Source of the DNA: Pseudorhodobacter aquimaris
GTDB lineage: Bacteria; Pseudomonadota; Alphaproteobacteria; Rhodobacterales; Rhodobacteraceae
Direction: 5' to 3'
Assembly: GCF_001202025.1 (NCBI RefSeq)
Contig: NZ_LGHS01000067.1
Coordinates: 1 to 64,000, forward strand
DNA: 64,000 bases
The notes below the pieces were generated by a model. The model worked only from the letters and a program-made list of their open reading frames with translations. It was not told where the DNA came from and did no database searches. This document shows, piece after piece, positions 16,854-27,346 of this stretch (the first letter of the stretch is position 1; each line of letters begins with the position of its first letter). The translations under genes and the position numbers were made by a program.

Positions 16854-17444
16854 ATGGCCAAGCTTTATTTCCACTACTCGACGATGAACGCGGGCAAATC
16901 GACCGCGTTGTTGCAAGCCTCGCATAACTACCGCGAGGGGGGTATGGCGACTTATCTGATCACTGCCAAGCTGGACAATCGGGCAGGGCAGGCGCGCATT
17001 GCCAGCCGGATTGGCATCGGCGAGGATGCTGACACCTTTGCGCCGGGTGAAGATATGTTCTCCAAGATCGAAACCCGTCTTGCGCAGGGGCCGATTGCCT
17101 GCATCTTCATTGACGAGGCGCAGTTTCTGACGACCGCGCAGGTCTGGCAACTTGCCCGTGCGGTGGACGACCTTGGCGTGCCGATCATGTGCTACGGCTT
17201 GCGGGTGGATTTTCAGGGCAACCTTTTTCCGGGCTCTGCCGCGCTTTTGGCTTGGGCGGATGAGATGCGCGAAGTGCGCACGATTTGTCACTGCGGCAAG
17301 AAAGCGACCATGGTGGTACGCAAAGGCCCGAATGGTGAGATCCTGCGCGAAGGGGAACAAGTGCAGATCGGCGGCAATGAAACCTATGTTTCTCTTTGCC
17401 GCCGTCATTGGCGCGAGGCTGTCGGCGATGGTGCCGCCTCGTGA
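16854..17444 (+). CDS. tdk: Thymidine kinase
   Basis: This 196-residue protein starts MAKLYFHYSTMNAGKSTALL, with the P-loop MNAGKS at residues 11-16. It has FIDEAQFL (Walker B), the lid region YGLRVDFQGNLFPGS and zinc-binding cysteines in ICHCGKKA plus a Cys/His pair near the end (SLCRRHW). It phosphorylates thymidine for nucleotide salvage. Confidence 0.95.
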   Translation: MAKLYFHYSTMNAGKSTALLQASHNYREGGMATYLITAKLDNRAGQARIASRIGIGEDADTFAPGEDMFSKIETRLAQGPIACIFIDEAQFLTTAQVWQLARAVDDLGVPIMCYGLRVDFQGNLFPGSAALLAWADEMREVRTICHCGKKATMVVRKGPNGEILREGEQVQIGGNETYVSLCRRHWREAVGDGAAS

Positions 17445-17592
17445 TCGATCCGTTGCAGCAGTTTGGTCGCGCCAACAGGCAGCCCCGCAACTTTCCGGCG
17501 ACGTTCCTTGGTGCAGGCTGTAAGATTGTGCAATTGTTCCGGCTCGGCTATCGTTGCCCTCAATACGGCAGCAAACAAGGCCACAGCAGGCA

Positions 17593-18615
17593 ATGACGGC
17601 CCTAACGAAATATCAAAAGCTGGAATGCTCTGGTCTTTGGCGTGAAAACGCAGGAAGCCAGAGGCGCGAGGTTATTGCCAATTTTGGTGACACCTCGCTG
17701 ATCCTATCGGATCCCAAGCAGGATATGGCGCTTGCTCATTGGTCGCTGCCCGCCATCAAACGCGTGAACCCCGCTGAGATGCCTGCCCTCTATACCCCCG
17801 GCCCGGATGGGGGAGAGACGCTGGAGATCGATGACGCCGAGATGATCGCAGCGCTTGAAACCGTTCATGCGGCCATCCGCGCGGCCAGCCCGCATCCGGG
17901 GCGATTGCGCAATTCGCTTTTGGGGGCGATGGCGGCCGGGGTCCTGGCGGTTTGCGTCTTTTGGCTTCCCGATGCTTTGGTGCAGCATACGGCGTCCTTC
18001 CTGCCGCGTACCACAAGGGCGGAAATTGGCCGCGCGGCCTTGGCCGATCTGACGCGTCTGACCGGCCAACCTTGTAGCGCCAAAAGCGGGCAGGCAGCCC
18101 TTGCAAAGCTCTCGGCGCGGTTGTTCGGGCCCGATAGCGGGGTAGAGATTGTCGTGGTTCGTACCGCCGTTGCGCAGGCCCAAAGCCTGCCGGGGCGGCT
18201 GATTGTGCTACCCGAGTCGCTATTGGCCGAACATGACGGGCCCGAAGCGGCCGCCGGTTTTGCCCTTGCCGCCCGCATCAGCGCCGAGATGCAAGACCCG
18301 ATGCTGCCTTTGCTGCATCATGCGGGGATCGGGGCCACCTTTCGGCTTTTGACCAGCGGTGCGCTGCCGAGCGGTGCAATTGCCGGATATGCGGAAACGC
18401 TGATCGCTACGCCGTTCTCGCCGCCCTCGGATGCGATTTTGCTGGCTCGGTTTGAGGCCGCGGGACTGGCAACGACGCCTTACGCTCAGCTGCGCGACCC
18501 TTCGGGCGAATCTACGCTACATTTGATAGAGGCGGATCCTTTCAGCAATGTTGTTCCCGCAGCGATTATGCCGGATGGTGATTGGGTCAGTTTGCAAGAT
18601 ATCTGCACCAGATAG
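17593..18615 (+). CDS. Hypothetical single-pass membrane protein
   Basis: From ATG 17593 the protein is 340 residues. A cytoplasmic N-terminal part of about 100 residues (MTALTKYQKLECSGLWRENA) is followed by one membrane helix (LLGAMAAGVLAVCVFWLPDA, about residues 114-133) and a larger outer part. EIVVVRTAVAQAQSLPGRLI and IVLPESLLAEHDGPEAA are reminiscent of an M48-type peptidase, but there is no HExxH. It looks like a conserved protein of Rhodobacterales of unknown role. Confidence 0.6.
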   Translation: MTALTKYQKLECSGLWRENAGSQRREVIANFGDTSLILSDPKQDMALAHWSLPAIKRVNPAEMPALYTPGPDGGETLEIDDAEMIAALETVHAAIRAASPHPGRLRNSLLGAMAAGVLAVCVFWLPDALVQHTASFLPRTTRAEIGRAALADLTRLTGQPCSAKSGQAALAKLSARLFGPDSGVEIVVVRTAVAQAQSLPGRLIVLPESLLAEHDGPEAAAGFALAARISAEMQDPMLPLLHHAGIGATFRLLTSGALPSGAIAGYAETLIATPFSPPSDAILLARFEAAGLATTPYAQLRDPSGESTLHLIEADPFSNVVPAAIMPDGDWVSLQDICTR

Positions 18616-18695
18616 CGCAGTATTTTGTAGCTGACACGTTCGCAGCCCCTAGGTGTGGGGGCTCAGCGTCAAACTGCCACCCGTATCGTATTTTA

Positions 18696-18724
18696 TTGAG
18701 AAACCGCGCCGCTCTTGCTAGAAT
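18696..18724 (+). promoter_or_regulatory. Sigma-70 promoter upstream of the secreted protein
   Basis: TTGAGA at 18696-18701 and TAGAAT at 18719-18724 are separated by 17 bases, 55 bases before the ATG at 18780. A weak hairpin (AGCCCC/GGGGCT, 18644-18663) upstream may end the previous transcript. Confidence 0.55.
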
Positions 18725-18779
18725 TAGCCAAGGCAGTAGATGCAGCAGGGCCAACCCTGCGCAAAAATGAGGTCGAGCA

Positions 18780-19085
18780 ATGACTAAGATTTTCTTCGCG
18801 GCAACCGTTCTGGCACTTTCCCTACCCGCGGCCGCAATGGCCGGCCCGATTGAAAGCGCCTGCCTGAAATCGGACCGTAAGCAGGCGAATCGTGCTGTTT
18901 GCGGCTGTATCCAGCAGGTCGCGGATATGACCTTGAAGGGTGGCGACCAACGCAAGGCCGCGCGTTTCTTTACAGATCCCGATCAGGCCCAAAAAGTCCG
19001 CATGTCCAAGAGTGACCGGGACAATGAATTCTGGGCGCGTTACAAGAATTTCGGGGAAACCGCTGCAGTCTATTGTGGCGGCTGA
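18780..19085 (+). CDS. Small secreted protein with four cysteines
   Basis: This 101-residue protein starts MTKIFFAATVLALSLPAAAM and has a clear Sec signal peptide cleaved after AMA. The mature part has Cys in ESACLKS, AVCGCIQQ and the C-terminal YCGG, enough for two disulfides. It has its own promoter and terminator and so is a one-gene unit. I do not know its function; similar short Cys-containing periplasmic proteins are common in Rhodobacterales. Confidence 0.75.
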   Translation: MTKIFFAATVLALSLPAAAMAGPIESACLKSDRKQANRAVCGCIQQVADMTLKGGDQRKAARFFTDPDQAQKVRMSKSDRDNEFWARYKNFGETAAVYCGG

Positions 19086-19142
19086 CCCCTTGTTCCGGCG
19101 GTAGCGCCGAATAGATTTCTTCGAAGCTGATTTGCCAAAAGT

Positions 19143-19168
19143 AAAGCGGCCCCGATCCGGGCCGCTTT
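19143..19168. terminator. Strong bidirectional terminator
   Basis: AAAGCGGCCC, loop CGATCC, GGGCCGCTTT: a perfect 10-bp stem between convergent genes with A/T-rich edges on both sides. Confidence 0.85.
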
Positions 19169-19194
19169 GTCATTTTCCAATAGGGCGCTGAGGA

Positions 19195-19701
19195 TTACTG
19201 ACCTTCACCCTTTTTCATTTTGCCATGGTCCATCTTGCCTGCGCCCATTCCACCGTCGGTACGCTCGTTATTGACAGGAACTTCGATCACGACATCACCG
19301 GCTTTTTCAAAGGTCAATGTCACAGTGATGACCTCGCCCTCTGCCGGGGCTTCTTTGAGGCCCATAAACATCACATGATCGCTCCCCCGAGCCAATGCAT
19401 GTTGGCCGTTTGCGGGAATGGCAAAACCCTCTTCGACATGTACCATCTTCATCACACCACCCTCACCGTGCAGATGGGTATGCAGTTCGGTCTTCATGGC
19501 GATATCGGATTTGGCGTCGATAAGGCGGTCTTCTTCACCGGTGTTTTCGATCACCATAAAGGCCGCGCCGGATTTGGCCGTAGGGCCGGAAATACGTGCA
19601 TAGGCGTCCGTCACGGTGATATCATTTGCCAGCGCCATAGGGGCCGCGGCGAGGACCAGAAATGCCGCGCAAGTAGCAGTAGAAAAGGATTTATAGATCA
19701 T
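19195..19701 (-). CDS. Periplasmic copper chaperone PCu(A)C
   Basis: From ATG 19701 (AGAGAGA upstream) this 168-residue protein has a signal peptide ending MALA and the PCu(A)C core: TELHTHLHGEGGVMKMVHVE and GSDHVMFMGL, giving the His/Met copper ligands, the last as HxM. A Met/His/Lys-rich tail (GGMGAGKMDHGKMKKGEGQ) may add copper-binding sites. PCu(A)C hands Cu(I) to the CuA site of cytochrome oxidase. A DUF2946 protein lies 42 bases upstream in the same orientation, a recurring copper-linked pair. Confidence 0.9.
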   Translation of the reverse strand: MIYKSFSTATCAAFLVLAAAPMALANDITVTDAYARISGPTAKSGAAFMVIENTGEEDRLIDAKSDIAMKTELHTHLHGEGGVMKMVHVEEGFAIPANGQHALARGSDHVMFMGLKEAPAEGEVITVTLTFEKAGDVVIEVPVNNERTDGGMGAGKMDHGKMKKGEGQ

Positions 19702-19743
19702 TTGAGTCTCTCTCTTTTGGTTGAACATCTGGAATAGCGGAGA

Positions 19744-20109
19744 TCAAATGTTTACCGGCGGCCCCCTTGCTTGCGGGGCGCGGCGCAAAAGAGGCGCAAA
19801 ACGCAGCTGAAACGGCGATGTTGTGACCCTGCGAGAGATGGGATCCGGGTGCAAGGCATGGATTTGGTCGGGGATCAGACAAGCAATATGTCCCGCCAGA
19901 CAGTCGGGGCAGGGGTGAATATTGCCAAGCGGGTCGCCGCGTTGGTCCAGCGCGATCGTCATCACCCCATAGCCAGAGCAGATAACTATCGTCGTTCCGC
20001 CGCCTGACAAGGCCGCCGCCTGTCCGCGGGCCACAGCCATAGATGTGCTGCCCGCAACCAGCGTGGCGCAAAGGGCCATGAGGGCCATGAGGCGGAACAT
20101 ATTTTTCAT
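19744..20109 (-). CDS. DUF2946 family protein, copper-associated
   Basis: This 121-residue protein has a signal-like N terminus (MKNMFRLMALMALCATLVAG) and the family core VICSGYGVMTIALDQRGDPL followed by HPCPDCLAGHIACL, with Cys pairs that could bind metal or form disulfides. It is immediately upstream of the PCu(A)C gene and probably in one transcript with it. The family has no proven activity; the copper link is by neighbourhood. Confidence 0.8.
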   Translation of the reverse strand: MKNMFRLMALMALCATLVAGSTSMAVARGQAAALSGGGTTIVICSGYGVMTIALDQRGDPLGNIHPCPDCLAGHIACLIPDQIHALHPDPISRRVTTSPFQLRFAPLLRRAPQARGPPVNI

Positions 20110-20176
20110 GCGCCAAACCTAGCTTGCAGGGGCAGATAGGGGAAGGGGCATTTCACCACAGTCCTAAATGCAAAAA

Positions 20177-20195
20177 GCCCCGCGATTGGCGGGGC
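20177..20195 (-). terminator. Terminator of rpmB
   Basis: GCCCCGC and GCGGGGC form a 7-bp stem followed on the minus strand by five T, 23 bases past the rpmB stop. Confidence 0.85.
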
Positions 20196-20217
20196 CTTGC
20201 ATAGACTTGAAAACATA

Positions 20218-20505
20218 TCAGGCGCTTGCTTGTGCCTTGGCCAATTCTTTCTTGATTTTCAGAGCTTTTGGCGAAAGCTCGTCATCCTTGGCTTTTGCCA
20301 GGAAGGCATCAAAACCACCGCGGTGATCGACTGTGCGCAGGGCAGCAGAGGAGATCCGCAGGGAGTAAGACTGACCCAGTGCCTCGGAAACCAAGGTTAC
20401 TACGTTCAGGTTCGGCAAGAAGCGCCGACGATTTCTGTTTTTGGCGTGGCTGACTGTGTTGCCAGACATTGGGCCTTTACCGCTCAGTTCGCAGACGCGC
20501 GACAT
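20218..20505 (-). CDS. rpmB: 50S ribosomal protein L28
   Basis: From ATG 20505 the protein is 95 residues: [20 protein letters not shown], then [14 protein letters not shown], the L28 signature, and a Lys-rich C terminus. The extra seven codons back to 20526 are not part of the family. It is a structural protein of the large subunit, transcribed alone with a clear terminator. Confidence 0.97.
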   Translation of the reverse strand: MSRVCELSGKGPMSGNTVSHAKNRNRRRFLPNLNVVTLVSEALGQSYSLRISSAALRTVDHRGGFDAFLAKAKDDELSPKALKIKKELAKAQASA

Positions 20506-20693
20506 AGTCGTGATCCTTGTATTCAACGCCCTTCGGGCATCACTTCAACATCAAAGGCCACCGCGAATGGCAGTGCCCAAAATTCCATCTGCGTTAGTTA
20601 TGGGGAATCTTCTGCGCCGTCAAGCGAACAAGGGGGGGGTTGAGGCAGATTTAATACCTTGGCAGGCAATTGCACCCCCGTCGGAAATGCAAA

Positions 20694-20719
20694 CGGCGCG
20701 CAAGTTCCCTCGCGCGCCG
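20694..20719 (-). terminator. Terminator of the lysyl-tRNA synthetase gene
   Basis: CGGCGCGC and GCGCGCCG form an 8-bp stem; on the minus strand it is followed by TTTGCATTT. Confidence 0.6.
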
Positions 20720-20741
20720 CCTAATTCAACGGAAAGCGGGG

Positions 20742-22322
20742 CTAGCCGACCAATTCACCCGCCAGCCCGCGATCAATCAATGCGAGCGATTCGGTCACGC
20801 CATAAAGGGCGATAAACCCGCCGAAACGTGGCCCCTCAGAGGCGCCCAAGAGCACCTCGTAAAGCGCTTTGAACCAATCGCGCAGCGGCTCGAACCCGTG
20901 TTCCTTGCCCACGGCAAAGACCATGGATTGCAGCGCCTCGGCATCCGTGCCGCCATCCCATGCGGCTAGCCGGTCGCGTAGATCCCGCATCGCGGCACGC
21001 TCGGTATCGCTTGGCAGGCGGAACACCCGTTTGGGCGCCACGAAATCCGCGAAATAGCGCACGGCATAGCCCGCCGCCGCATCCAGATCGGGATGGGTTT
21101 CGGGGCTGGCATCGGGGGCGTAACGTTTGATGAACCCCCAAAGCCCGGCCGCATCCTTGGCCGCCGACACGCTGGCAAGGTTAAGCAGCATCGAGAAGGG
21201 CACCACCATCCGGCTTTCGGGCGGGTTGCCGGAATGGATATGCCAGACCGGATTATTCACCTGCTGTTCCAGCGTTTGTCCCGGATAGGCACGTAGCTGT
21301 TGGTGATATTCATCCATCGCACGCGGGATCACATCGAAATGCATCCGCTTGGCAGTTTTGGGCTTTTGATACATAAAATAGGACAGGCTTTCGGTGCTGG
21401 CATAGGTCAGCCACTCATCGATCGTCAGCCCGTTCCCCTTGGATTTAGAGATCTTCTGACCCTCTTCATCCAGGAACAACTCATAGGTCATATGGTTTGG
21501 CTTGGCCCCGCCCAACACCTTGCAAATCCCGTCATAGATCGGGGTGTTGGTGCTGTGGTCCTTGCCGTACATCTCAAAGTCAACGCCCAAGGCGGCCCAG
21601 CGTGCGCCGAAATCGGGCTTCCATTGCAGCTTTACATTGCCGCCGGTCACCGGAATCGTCCATTCACGACCGTCTTCATCATCAAAGGTGATGGTGTGAT
21701 TGGCGCCGTCCACATGTTTCATCGGCACGTAAAGCACACGCCCTGTTTCGGGATGGATCGGCAAAAAGGCGGAATAGGTCTGCTGGCGTTCCTCGCGCAG
21801 GCTGGCCAGCATGATCTTCATGATGCTGTCATAACGCTCGGCACAAAGGCGCAGAACATCATCAAACCGGCCGGATTTATAGAAATCAGCCGCGCTGATG
21901 AATTCATATTCGAACCCGAAAGTATCCAGAAAGCGGCGCAGCATGGCATTATTATGCGCACCAAAGCTGTCATATTCGCCGTAAGGATCGGGAACAGAGG
22001 TCAGCGGCTTTTGCATATGTTCGCGTAGCATTTCCTGCTGGGGCACATTTTCCGGCACCTTGCGCATCCCGTCCATATCGTCGGAAAAACAGATCAGACG
22101 GGTGGGGATATCAGAGATCGCCTCAAAGGCGCGTCGGATCATCGTTGTGCGCGCCACCTCGCCAAAGGTGCCGATATGGGGCAGGCCGCTTGGACCATAG
22201 CCGGTCTCAAACAGCACATAGCCCTTTTCAGGCGGCTTTTTCTCATAGCGTTTAAGAATGGCGCGCGCCTCTTCAAAAGGCCAGGCTTTCGACTTCATCG
22301 CAGCATCGCGCAGGGCAGACAT
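20742..22322 (-). CDS. lysK: Lysyl-tRNA synthetase, class I
   Basis: This 526-residue enzyme starts at ATG 22322 ([20 protein letters not shown]). [19 protein letters not shown] holds the HIGH-type motif and [12 protein letters not shown] the KMSKS-type motif, so this is the archaeal-type class I enzyme found in most alphaproteobacteria, not class II LysS. It charges tRNA-Lys. It stands alone between terminators. Confidence 0.95.
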   Translation of the reverse strand: MSALRDAAMKSKAWPFEEARAILKRYEKKPPEKGYVLFETGYGPSGLPHIGTFGEVARTTMIRRAFEAISDIPTRLICFSDDMDGMRKVPENVPQQEMLREHMQKPLTSVPDPYGEYDSFGAHNNAMLRRFLDTFGFEYEFISAADFYKSGRFDDVLRLCAERYDSIMKIMLASLREERQQTYSAFLPIHPETGRVLYVPMKHVDGANHTITFDDEDGREWTIPVTGGNVKLQWKPDFGARWAALGVDFEMYGKDHSTNTPIYDGICKVLGGAKPNHMTYELFLDEEGQKISKSKGNGLTIDEWLTYASTESLSYFMYQKPKTAKRMHFDVIPRAMDEYHQQLRAYPGQTLEQQVNNPVWHIHSGNPPESRMVVPFSMLLNLASVSAAKDAAGLWGFIKRYAPDASPETHPDLDAAAGYAVRYFADFVAPKRVFRLPSDTERAAMRDLRDRLAAWDGGTDAEALQSMVFAVGKEHGFEPLRDWFKALYEVLLGASEGPRFGGFIALYGVTESLALIDRGLAGELVG

Positions 22323-22440
22323 ATGCCTCATCCTCATATTGGTTACAGGGCAACATTACGTTACCGGACGGCCTCTCCTATTGCTCCACCGCCTCGGGGT
22401 CAATAATCTGCGCCCAAATGACCCTATAAGGACGCGTAAA

Positions 22441-22863
22441 ATGACCCCTCTTCCCACATCACTGACGGCTCAGGATGCGCTTTTGGCCGTTATGGTTGCG
22501 GTCTCTGCCTCGGATGAGAATGTCCGTACGTCTGAACTGGTCGCCATTCAACGCATCGTGAACCATCTGCCTGTGTTTGCGGATTATGACGCCGACCGGA
22601 TCGAGCCGGTTTCGCGAATCGTCTTTGACCTGTTTGAGGAGGAGGAAGGGCTGGATGCGTTCTTCGGTCTTTTGCGGGCGGCCCTTCCCGAAAAGCTCTA
22701 TGAGACGGCCTATGCGCTGGCCTGTGATGTCGGTGCGGCCGATGGCGCGCTTTATGAGCAGGAATTGCAGTTCTTGCAGGAAATCCGGGACGAGCTGATG
22801 ATCGACCGGCTGCATGCGGCCGCGATCGAGCGCGGCGCACGGGCGCGGCATATGACCATCTAG
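22441..22863 (+). CDS. TerB-like protein
   Basis: This 140-residue helical protein begins MTPLPTSLTAQDALLAVMVA. It carries the TerB/DjlA-like pattern: SASDENVRTSELVAIQRIVN, then DGALYEQELQFLQEIRDELM with acidic residues that may bind metal. No signal or membrane segment is present. It is divergent from lysK. A second TerB-like gene lies at 50642. The cellular role is unknown; despite the family name, no tellurite genes are nearby. Confidence 0.7.
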   Translation: MTPLPTSLTAQDALLAVMVAVSASDENVRTSELVAIQRIVNHLPVFADYDADRIEPVSRIVFDLFEEEEGLDAFFGLLRAALPEKLYETAYALACDVGAADGALYEQELQFLQEIRDELMIDRLHAAAIERGARARHMTI

Positions 22864-22872
22864 GGCACGGGT

Positions 22873-24312
22873 TCAGGTAAACTTTGCCGCCCAGTGCCGG
22901 ATCAGATGCGCCTGCATATCGCGGGCATTCCGGGTCCATTGCCTGCCGCCGGGGGGTTGTTCCCGCTCTGTCATGGACAGGGCGTTGCGGCGGCGGGTGT
23001 CAGCGCTGAATATTGCGAATGTCAGGCCTTGGCCCGATGGCGGGCGGATGTAGCCTGCCAGTCCCGACACGAAGTTGAGGGTGCCGGTCTTGGCATGAAC
23101 CCGGATGGGGTGGTTCTTGACCTCTTTGCCCGTTGCATCGCGCAGCCCCTGTTCACGCAAGAGCCCGGGTAACAATCCGCCCCGCGAACGGTGCAATGCG
23201 TTTGCCATATCGGCGGCGGAGACCCGGGAATCGCCCCCCAAGCCGGAATGGTCGACAAACTTGCAGCCGATACCATGTTTGGCCGCCGCCCAGGCCTGCA
23301 TCTGCGCGCCGGACTGGCGCAAGTCCGATGCGCCCGATGCGGTCAGCCCGACAGCCTCGGCCGTAAGGTTGTTGGAATATTTCAGCATGGCGCGCGTCAG
23401 ATCTGTCAGCGGATCGCTGCGGCTCTCGGCCAGAACCACGCCTGCGGGCAAGGCAGTGATAAACCGCGCAGCAGGCAGGCGCAGCCCGTGGGCCTGCATC
23501 AATGTGGCGAACACCTCGGCGGTATAGGCCTCGGGGTGGCGCACGGGCAACCAACGGCTGCCGTTCTTGTTCAGGGCGCTTTGCGCGACGGTCCAATGGT
23601 CACGATCACTGCCACGTTTATAGGTGAACAAGGGGGATTTGCGCGCAACCGTTGCCACATTTGACATGGAAACCGAGGGCACATAGCGTTTGCCGCGCGC
23701 ATCCATTGACAGGGCATAGCCCTTGGTTCCGCGTTGCCATTTGAAATTCACCCGGTTGTAGTTCAGGTTCAGCCCCGCAATCGCCGGGTTATAGCCGACA
23801 TGATCGGGCTGGTCGCGGTCGATCTCGTCAATATGGGGTATGCCACCGGCAAAGGCGAGATAGCGGCCCGTCACCTCCTTGATGCCGCGCACGGCAAGGG
23901 TTTGGGCCAGATCGCCAAGACGGTCGGTGTCAAGGCTGGGGTCGCCGCTGCCGACAAGGATCAGGTCGCCCTGCAACTGACCGTTCTGCACCGGACCCGT
24001 AGCCATGACGCGGGTCGCATAGCGGTAATTGGGGCCAAGCCGGTCAAGCGCATACAGCGTGGTCATGGCTTTGGCGACCGATGCGGGCGGCTGCGCGCTG
24101 TTTTCGTTCATCGCCTCCAGCACCTTGCCGCTGGCGCTGTCCATCACCACAAAGCCGACGGTGCCACCCAGACCTGCGGCGTGGACAATGGCCTCTGCCC
24201 CGCCTGCACCGGGTTTCATCGCTGGACGTGGGGAATGAGAGGGCGCCTCGGCACAGCCCGGAACAGCTGCGCTTGCCAGCAGTCCCGCCAAAATCCAACG
24301 TCTTGAATACAT
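22873..24312 (-). CDS. dacB: D-alanyl-D-alanine carboxypeptidase/endopeptidase (PBP4, S13)
   Basis: From ATG 24312 (MYSRRWILAGLLASAAVPGC) this is a 479-residue exported protein, probably a lipoprotein by its AAVPGC box. Active-site motifs are PASVAKAMT (SxxK), KYSNNLTAEA (SxN) and HAKTGTLNFVSG (KTG), in S13 order. It trims or opens peptidoglycan cross-links in the periplasm. The next gene downstream is nadD, 56 bases on. Confidence 0.9.
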   Translation of the reverse strand: MYSRRWILAGLLASAAVPGCAEAPSHSPRPAMKPGAGGAEAIVHAAGLGGTVGFVVMDSASGKVLEAMNENSAQPPASVAKAMTTLYALDRLGPNYRYATRVMATGPVQNGQLQGDLILVGSGDPSLDTDRLGDLAQTLAVRGIKEVTGRYLAFAGGIPHIDEIDRDQPDHVGYNPAIAGLNLNYNRVNFKWQRGTKGYALSMDARGKRYVPSVSMSNVATVARKSPLFTYKRGSDRDHWTVAQSALNKNGSRWLPVRHPEAYTAEVFATLMQAHGLRLPAARFITALPAGVVLAESRSDPLTDLTRAMLKYSNNLTAEAVGLTASGASDLRQSGAQMQAWAAAKHGIGCKFVDHSGLGGDSRVSAADMANALHRSRGGLLPGLLREQGLRDATGKEVKNHPIRVHAKTGTLNFVSGLAGYIRPPSGQGLTFAIFSADTRRRNALSMTEREQPPGGRQWTRNARDMQAHLIRHWAAKFT

Positions 24313-24368
24313 GCTAACCCTCAAGTGATTATCCGCAGCCTAGCCAGATCCGGAATGGACGTCCAGTG

Positions 24369-24977
24369 CTACGGCTTGTTGCGCCAATCGCCCGCAGCCC
24401 GAATGGCGGTTGAGGACATATCTATCATTGGCATATTAACAAAGCTCCACCGAGGCAGGGGGGCATATGGCAAAAGTTGTGAGGCGCTGTCGGGCAGGCG
24501 CCGATGCCAGAACACCTGCGCGGCCTTGGCGTGGCGCGCGGGGCCGCGACTGCCGGGGCGGGCCAGAACACCGATGGGAACCATCGCCATGATGTCCCGC
24601 CATCGGTCCCATTGGTCGAACTGGATCAGGTTGTCAGACCCCATCAGCCAGACAAAACGCACGCCGGGATAATGCGCGATCAGGGCTTCAAGCGTTTGGG
24701 CGGTGTAGCGCGTGCACAGATGCGCCTCCACGTCGGTCACAATCACACGCGGGTCACACAACACCTTTCGCGCCCGTGCCATCCGCTCCTCCAGCGGCGC
24801 AGGTTGGCGCGCCTTGAGCGGATTGCCGGGGCTGACCAGACACCAGACCCGATCCAGCCCGAAACGTTTGATTGCCTCTCGTGCAAGATGGGCATGGCCT
24901 GCATGGGCTGGATCGAACGACCCGCCCAAAATGCCGATGACCATACCTTTGGTCGCGATGGGAAAGCCCTGCCGCAT
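24369..24977 (-). CDS. nadD: Nicotinate-nucleotide adenylyltransferase
   Basis: I chose ATG 24977, with AAGGGG about 8 bases upstream, giving 202 residues. The nucleotide-binding [19 protein letters not shown] holds the HxGH-type motif and [11 protein letters not shown] the ISSTxIR motif; [14 protein letters not shown] is also typical. It makes nicotinate adenine dinucleotide in NAD synthesis. It lies upstream of dacB on the same strand. Confidence 0.93.
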   Translation of the reverse strand: MRQGFPIATKGMVIGILGGSFDPAHAGHAHLAREAIKRFGLDRVWCLVSPGNPLKARQPAPLEERMARARKVLCDPRVIVTDVEAHLCTRYTAQTLEALIAHYPGVRFVWLMGSDNLIQFDQWDRWRDIMAMVPIGVLARPGSRGPARHAKAAQVFWHRRLPDSASQLLPYAPLPRWSFVNMPMIDMSSTAIRAAGDWRNKP

Positions 24978-25157
24978 CCGGTGCCCCTTACCTTGCATGA
25001 CCCGATTGCCAGCACTTCGCGGCATTTTCAACCGGAATGCGCAACGAGGCCTGCCCAAGCCTGATTGCCCTTTCCGCCATTCCACACTAAAAGACCGCAA
25101 AATCATATGCCGGCGGGTTGCCCCAACCCTTTGCCCAGAACGTTTAGGAATATCATC

Positions 25158-26813
25158 ATGGCCAGCTATCAATACATCTACCACATGGACGGCGTGTCAA
25201 AGACCTATCCGGGTGGCAAGAAATGTTTTGAAAACATCCAGCTCAACTTCTTGCCAGGTGTGAAAATCGGTGTGGTCGGTGTGAACGGTGCGGGTAAATC
25301 CACGCTGTTGAAAATCATGGCCGGCATCGACAAGGACTTCAAAGGCGAGGCATGGGCCGCCAAGGGCGCGCGCGTGGGCTATCTGGCGCAGGAACCCTAT
25401 CTGGACCCGAACCTGACGGTGAAGGAAAACGTGATGCTGGGCGTGGCGGATAAAACCGGCATTCTGGAACGCTATAACGAATTGGCGATGAACTACTCGG
25501 ATGAGACCGCCGATGAGATGGCCGCCCTGCAAGACCAGATCGACGCGCAAAACCTGTGGGAGCTGGAGGCAACCGTGGGTGTGGCGATGGACGCGCTGCG
25601 CTGCCCGCCCGATGATGCCAATGTCGAGGATCTGTCAGGCGGGGAACGCCGCCGGGTCGCCCTGTGCAAGCTGCTTTTGGAAGAGCCGGACATGCTGCTC
25701 CTCGATGAGCCGACCAACCACCTTGACGCGGAATCCATCGCCTGGCTGCAAAAGCACCTGATGAACTACAAAGGCACGATCCTGATCGTGACCCACGACC
25801 GCTACTTCCTCGACAATATCACCAGTTGGATTCTGGAACTCGATCGTGGTCGGGGTATCCCATATGAAGGCAACTACTCCGACTGGCTGGAACAAAAAGC
25901 CAAACGGATGCAGCAAGAAGCCCGTGAGGACAAGACCAAGAAAAAAGCACTGGAGAAAGAACTGGAATGGATCCGTTCCGGTGCCAAGGCGCGTCAGTCC
26001 AAGGGTAAGGCCCGTCTTACACGCTACAATGAGATGGCGGGGCAAACCGTTATGGAACGCGCCAGCACCGCGCAGATCGTTATCCCGAACGGCGAACGTC
26101 TGGGCAATAAGGTGATCGAGGTTGTCGGCCTGAAGAAACATATGGGCGACAAGCAATTGATCGAGGATCTGACCTTTACAATCCCGCCGGGGGCGATTGT
26201 CGGTGTTATCGGGCCGAACGGCGCGGGGAAAACCACCTTGTTCCGCATGCTGACCGGGCAGGAACAGCCCGATGAGGGCACGGTAACCTTGGGGGAGACG
26301 GTGCAGCTTGCCTATGTCGACCAGTCGCGTGATGCGCTGGACCCCGAGGCCACAGCATGGGAGGAGATCTCGGGCGGGGCAGAGGTGATCCATCTTGGGG
26401 ATATGGACGTGAACAGCCGTGTTTATGCGGGCTCGTTCAACTTCAAGGGCACGGACCAGCAGAAAAAGGTCGGGCTTTTGTCGGGCGGTGAGCGCAACCG
26501 CGTTCATATGGCGAAACTTTTGCGCTCGGGCGGCAACGTGTTGCTCCTCGATGAGCCGACAAACGATCTGGACGTGGAAACTCTGCAAGCGCTGGAACAG
26601 GCCATCGAGGATTTCGCGGGCTGCGCGATCATCATCAGCCACGACCGTTTCTTCCTTGACCGTCTGTGTACGCATATTCTGGCCTTTGAGGGCGATGCGC
26701 ATGTCGAATGGTTCGAGGGCAACTTCGAGGCCTATGAGCAGGACAAGATCCGGCGCCTTGGTCCCGACGCACTAGAACCCAAGCGCGCAAAATACAAGCG
26801 CTTCGCTCGCTAA
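25158..26813 (+). CDS. ettA: ABC-F translational throttle EttA
   Basis: The real start is ATG 25158 ([20 protein letters not shown]), giving 551 residues. Two ABC domains are present: Walker [13 protein letters not shown] and [12 protein letters not shown]; signatures [12 protein letters not shown] and [12 protein letters not shown]; Walker [12 protein letters not shown] and [11 protein letters not shown]. Between them is the charged helical linker ([20 protein letters not shown]) that touches tRNA. No membrane domain. EttA gates ribosomes entering elongation according to the ADP/ATP ratio. Confidence 0.95.
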   Translation: MASYQYIYHMDGVSKTYPGGKKCFENIQLNFLPGVKIGVVGVNGAGKSTLLKIMAGIDKDFKGEAWAAKGARVGYLAQEPYLDPNLTVKENVMLGVADKTGILERYNELAMNYSDETADEMAALQDQIDAQNLWELEATVGVAMDALRCPPDDANVEDLSGGERRRVALCKLLLEEPDMLLLDEPTNHLDAESIAWLQKHLMNYKGTILIVTHDRYFLDNITSWILELDRGRGIPYEGNYSDWLEQKAKRMQQEAREDKTKKKALEKELEWIRSGAKARQSKGKARLTRYNEMAGQTVMERASTAQIVIPNGERLGNKVIEVVGLKKHMGDKQLIEDLTFTIPPGAIVGVIGPNGAGKTTLFRMLTGQEQPDEGTVTLGETVQLAYVDQSRDALDPEATAWEEISGGAEVIHLGDMDVNSRVYAGSFNFKGTDQQKKVGLLSGGERNRVHMAKLLRSGGNVLLLDEPTNDLDVETLQALEQAIEDFAGCAIIISHDRFFLDRLCTHILAFEGDAHVEWFEGNFEAYEQDKIRRLGPDALEPKRAKYKRFAR

Positions 26814-26820
26814 AATTCAT

Positions 26821-26854
26821 CTACCGGAGCTGCGGTCAACCGCAGCCCCGGTAG
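26821..26854 (+). terminator. Terminator of ettA
   Basis: CTACCGG-A-GCTGCGG, loop TCAA, CCGCAGC-C-CCGGTAG: two 7-bp stems around one A-C mismatch, starting 8 bases past the ettA stop. Confidence 0.8.
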
Positions 26855-27346
26855 TTTACATACAGTCAGAAAACGGCCTTTTTTAAAACTTGGCCGATAA
26901 GCCTGCCTTGGTACGATCTGGCCGTCCCGACAGAGGGCTTTGGCTGAATGGAACCAAATGAGCCCGTCTGGCACCTGCCAGCGCATTGCAAGATGGAGCG
27001 CCTTGGACAACGCGATGGCCGCGCATGCCTGCATGTGGCGCGTCTGGCAACCCTGATGGGGCGCTGGAGGTCGTAGATGCGCAGCACAAGCAAACAGGTT
27101 TGATGGCAAGCAGTACAGCTGACCTGCGTCCCGCGCCCATGATTGCGCCGATGCGATCACCTGCATCACTTATAGGCATATGCTAAGACTATGCTTTCGC
27201 GTAATTTTCCCTTGGCCGTTTGACCCTCGATATCGCTTGAGACTACTTGGAAGAGGCGCCGAATTCAGGGCAAGGTGCCCGTGCGTTCTGGAAGACGAAC
27301 AAGACATCGCATTGCAACAAAATTCAACAGATTGGGGGAAGTACAG
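26855..27346. other. About 490 bp without a recognisable gene
   Basis: Short open frames occur on both strands but none has a good ribosome binding site, domain or convincing composition. The segment may be an old decayed gene; I see no repeat or RNA structure beyond the ettA terminator. Confidence 0.4.

Noticed and set aside
23153-24298. Overlapping ORFs within dacB
   Set aside because: All are alternative frames of the dacB coding sequence.
26810-27179. Minus-strand ORFs of 75-119 codons after ettA
   Set aside because: One overlaps the ettA terminator, and none has a domain or good start; could be the ghost of an old gene but not supportable.
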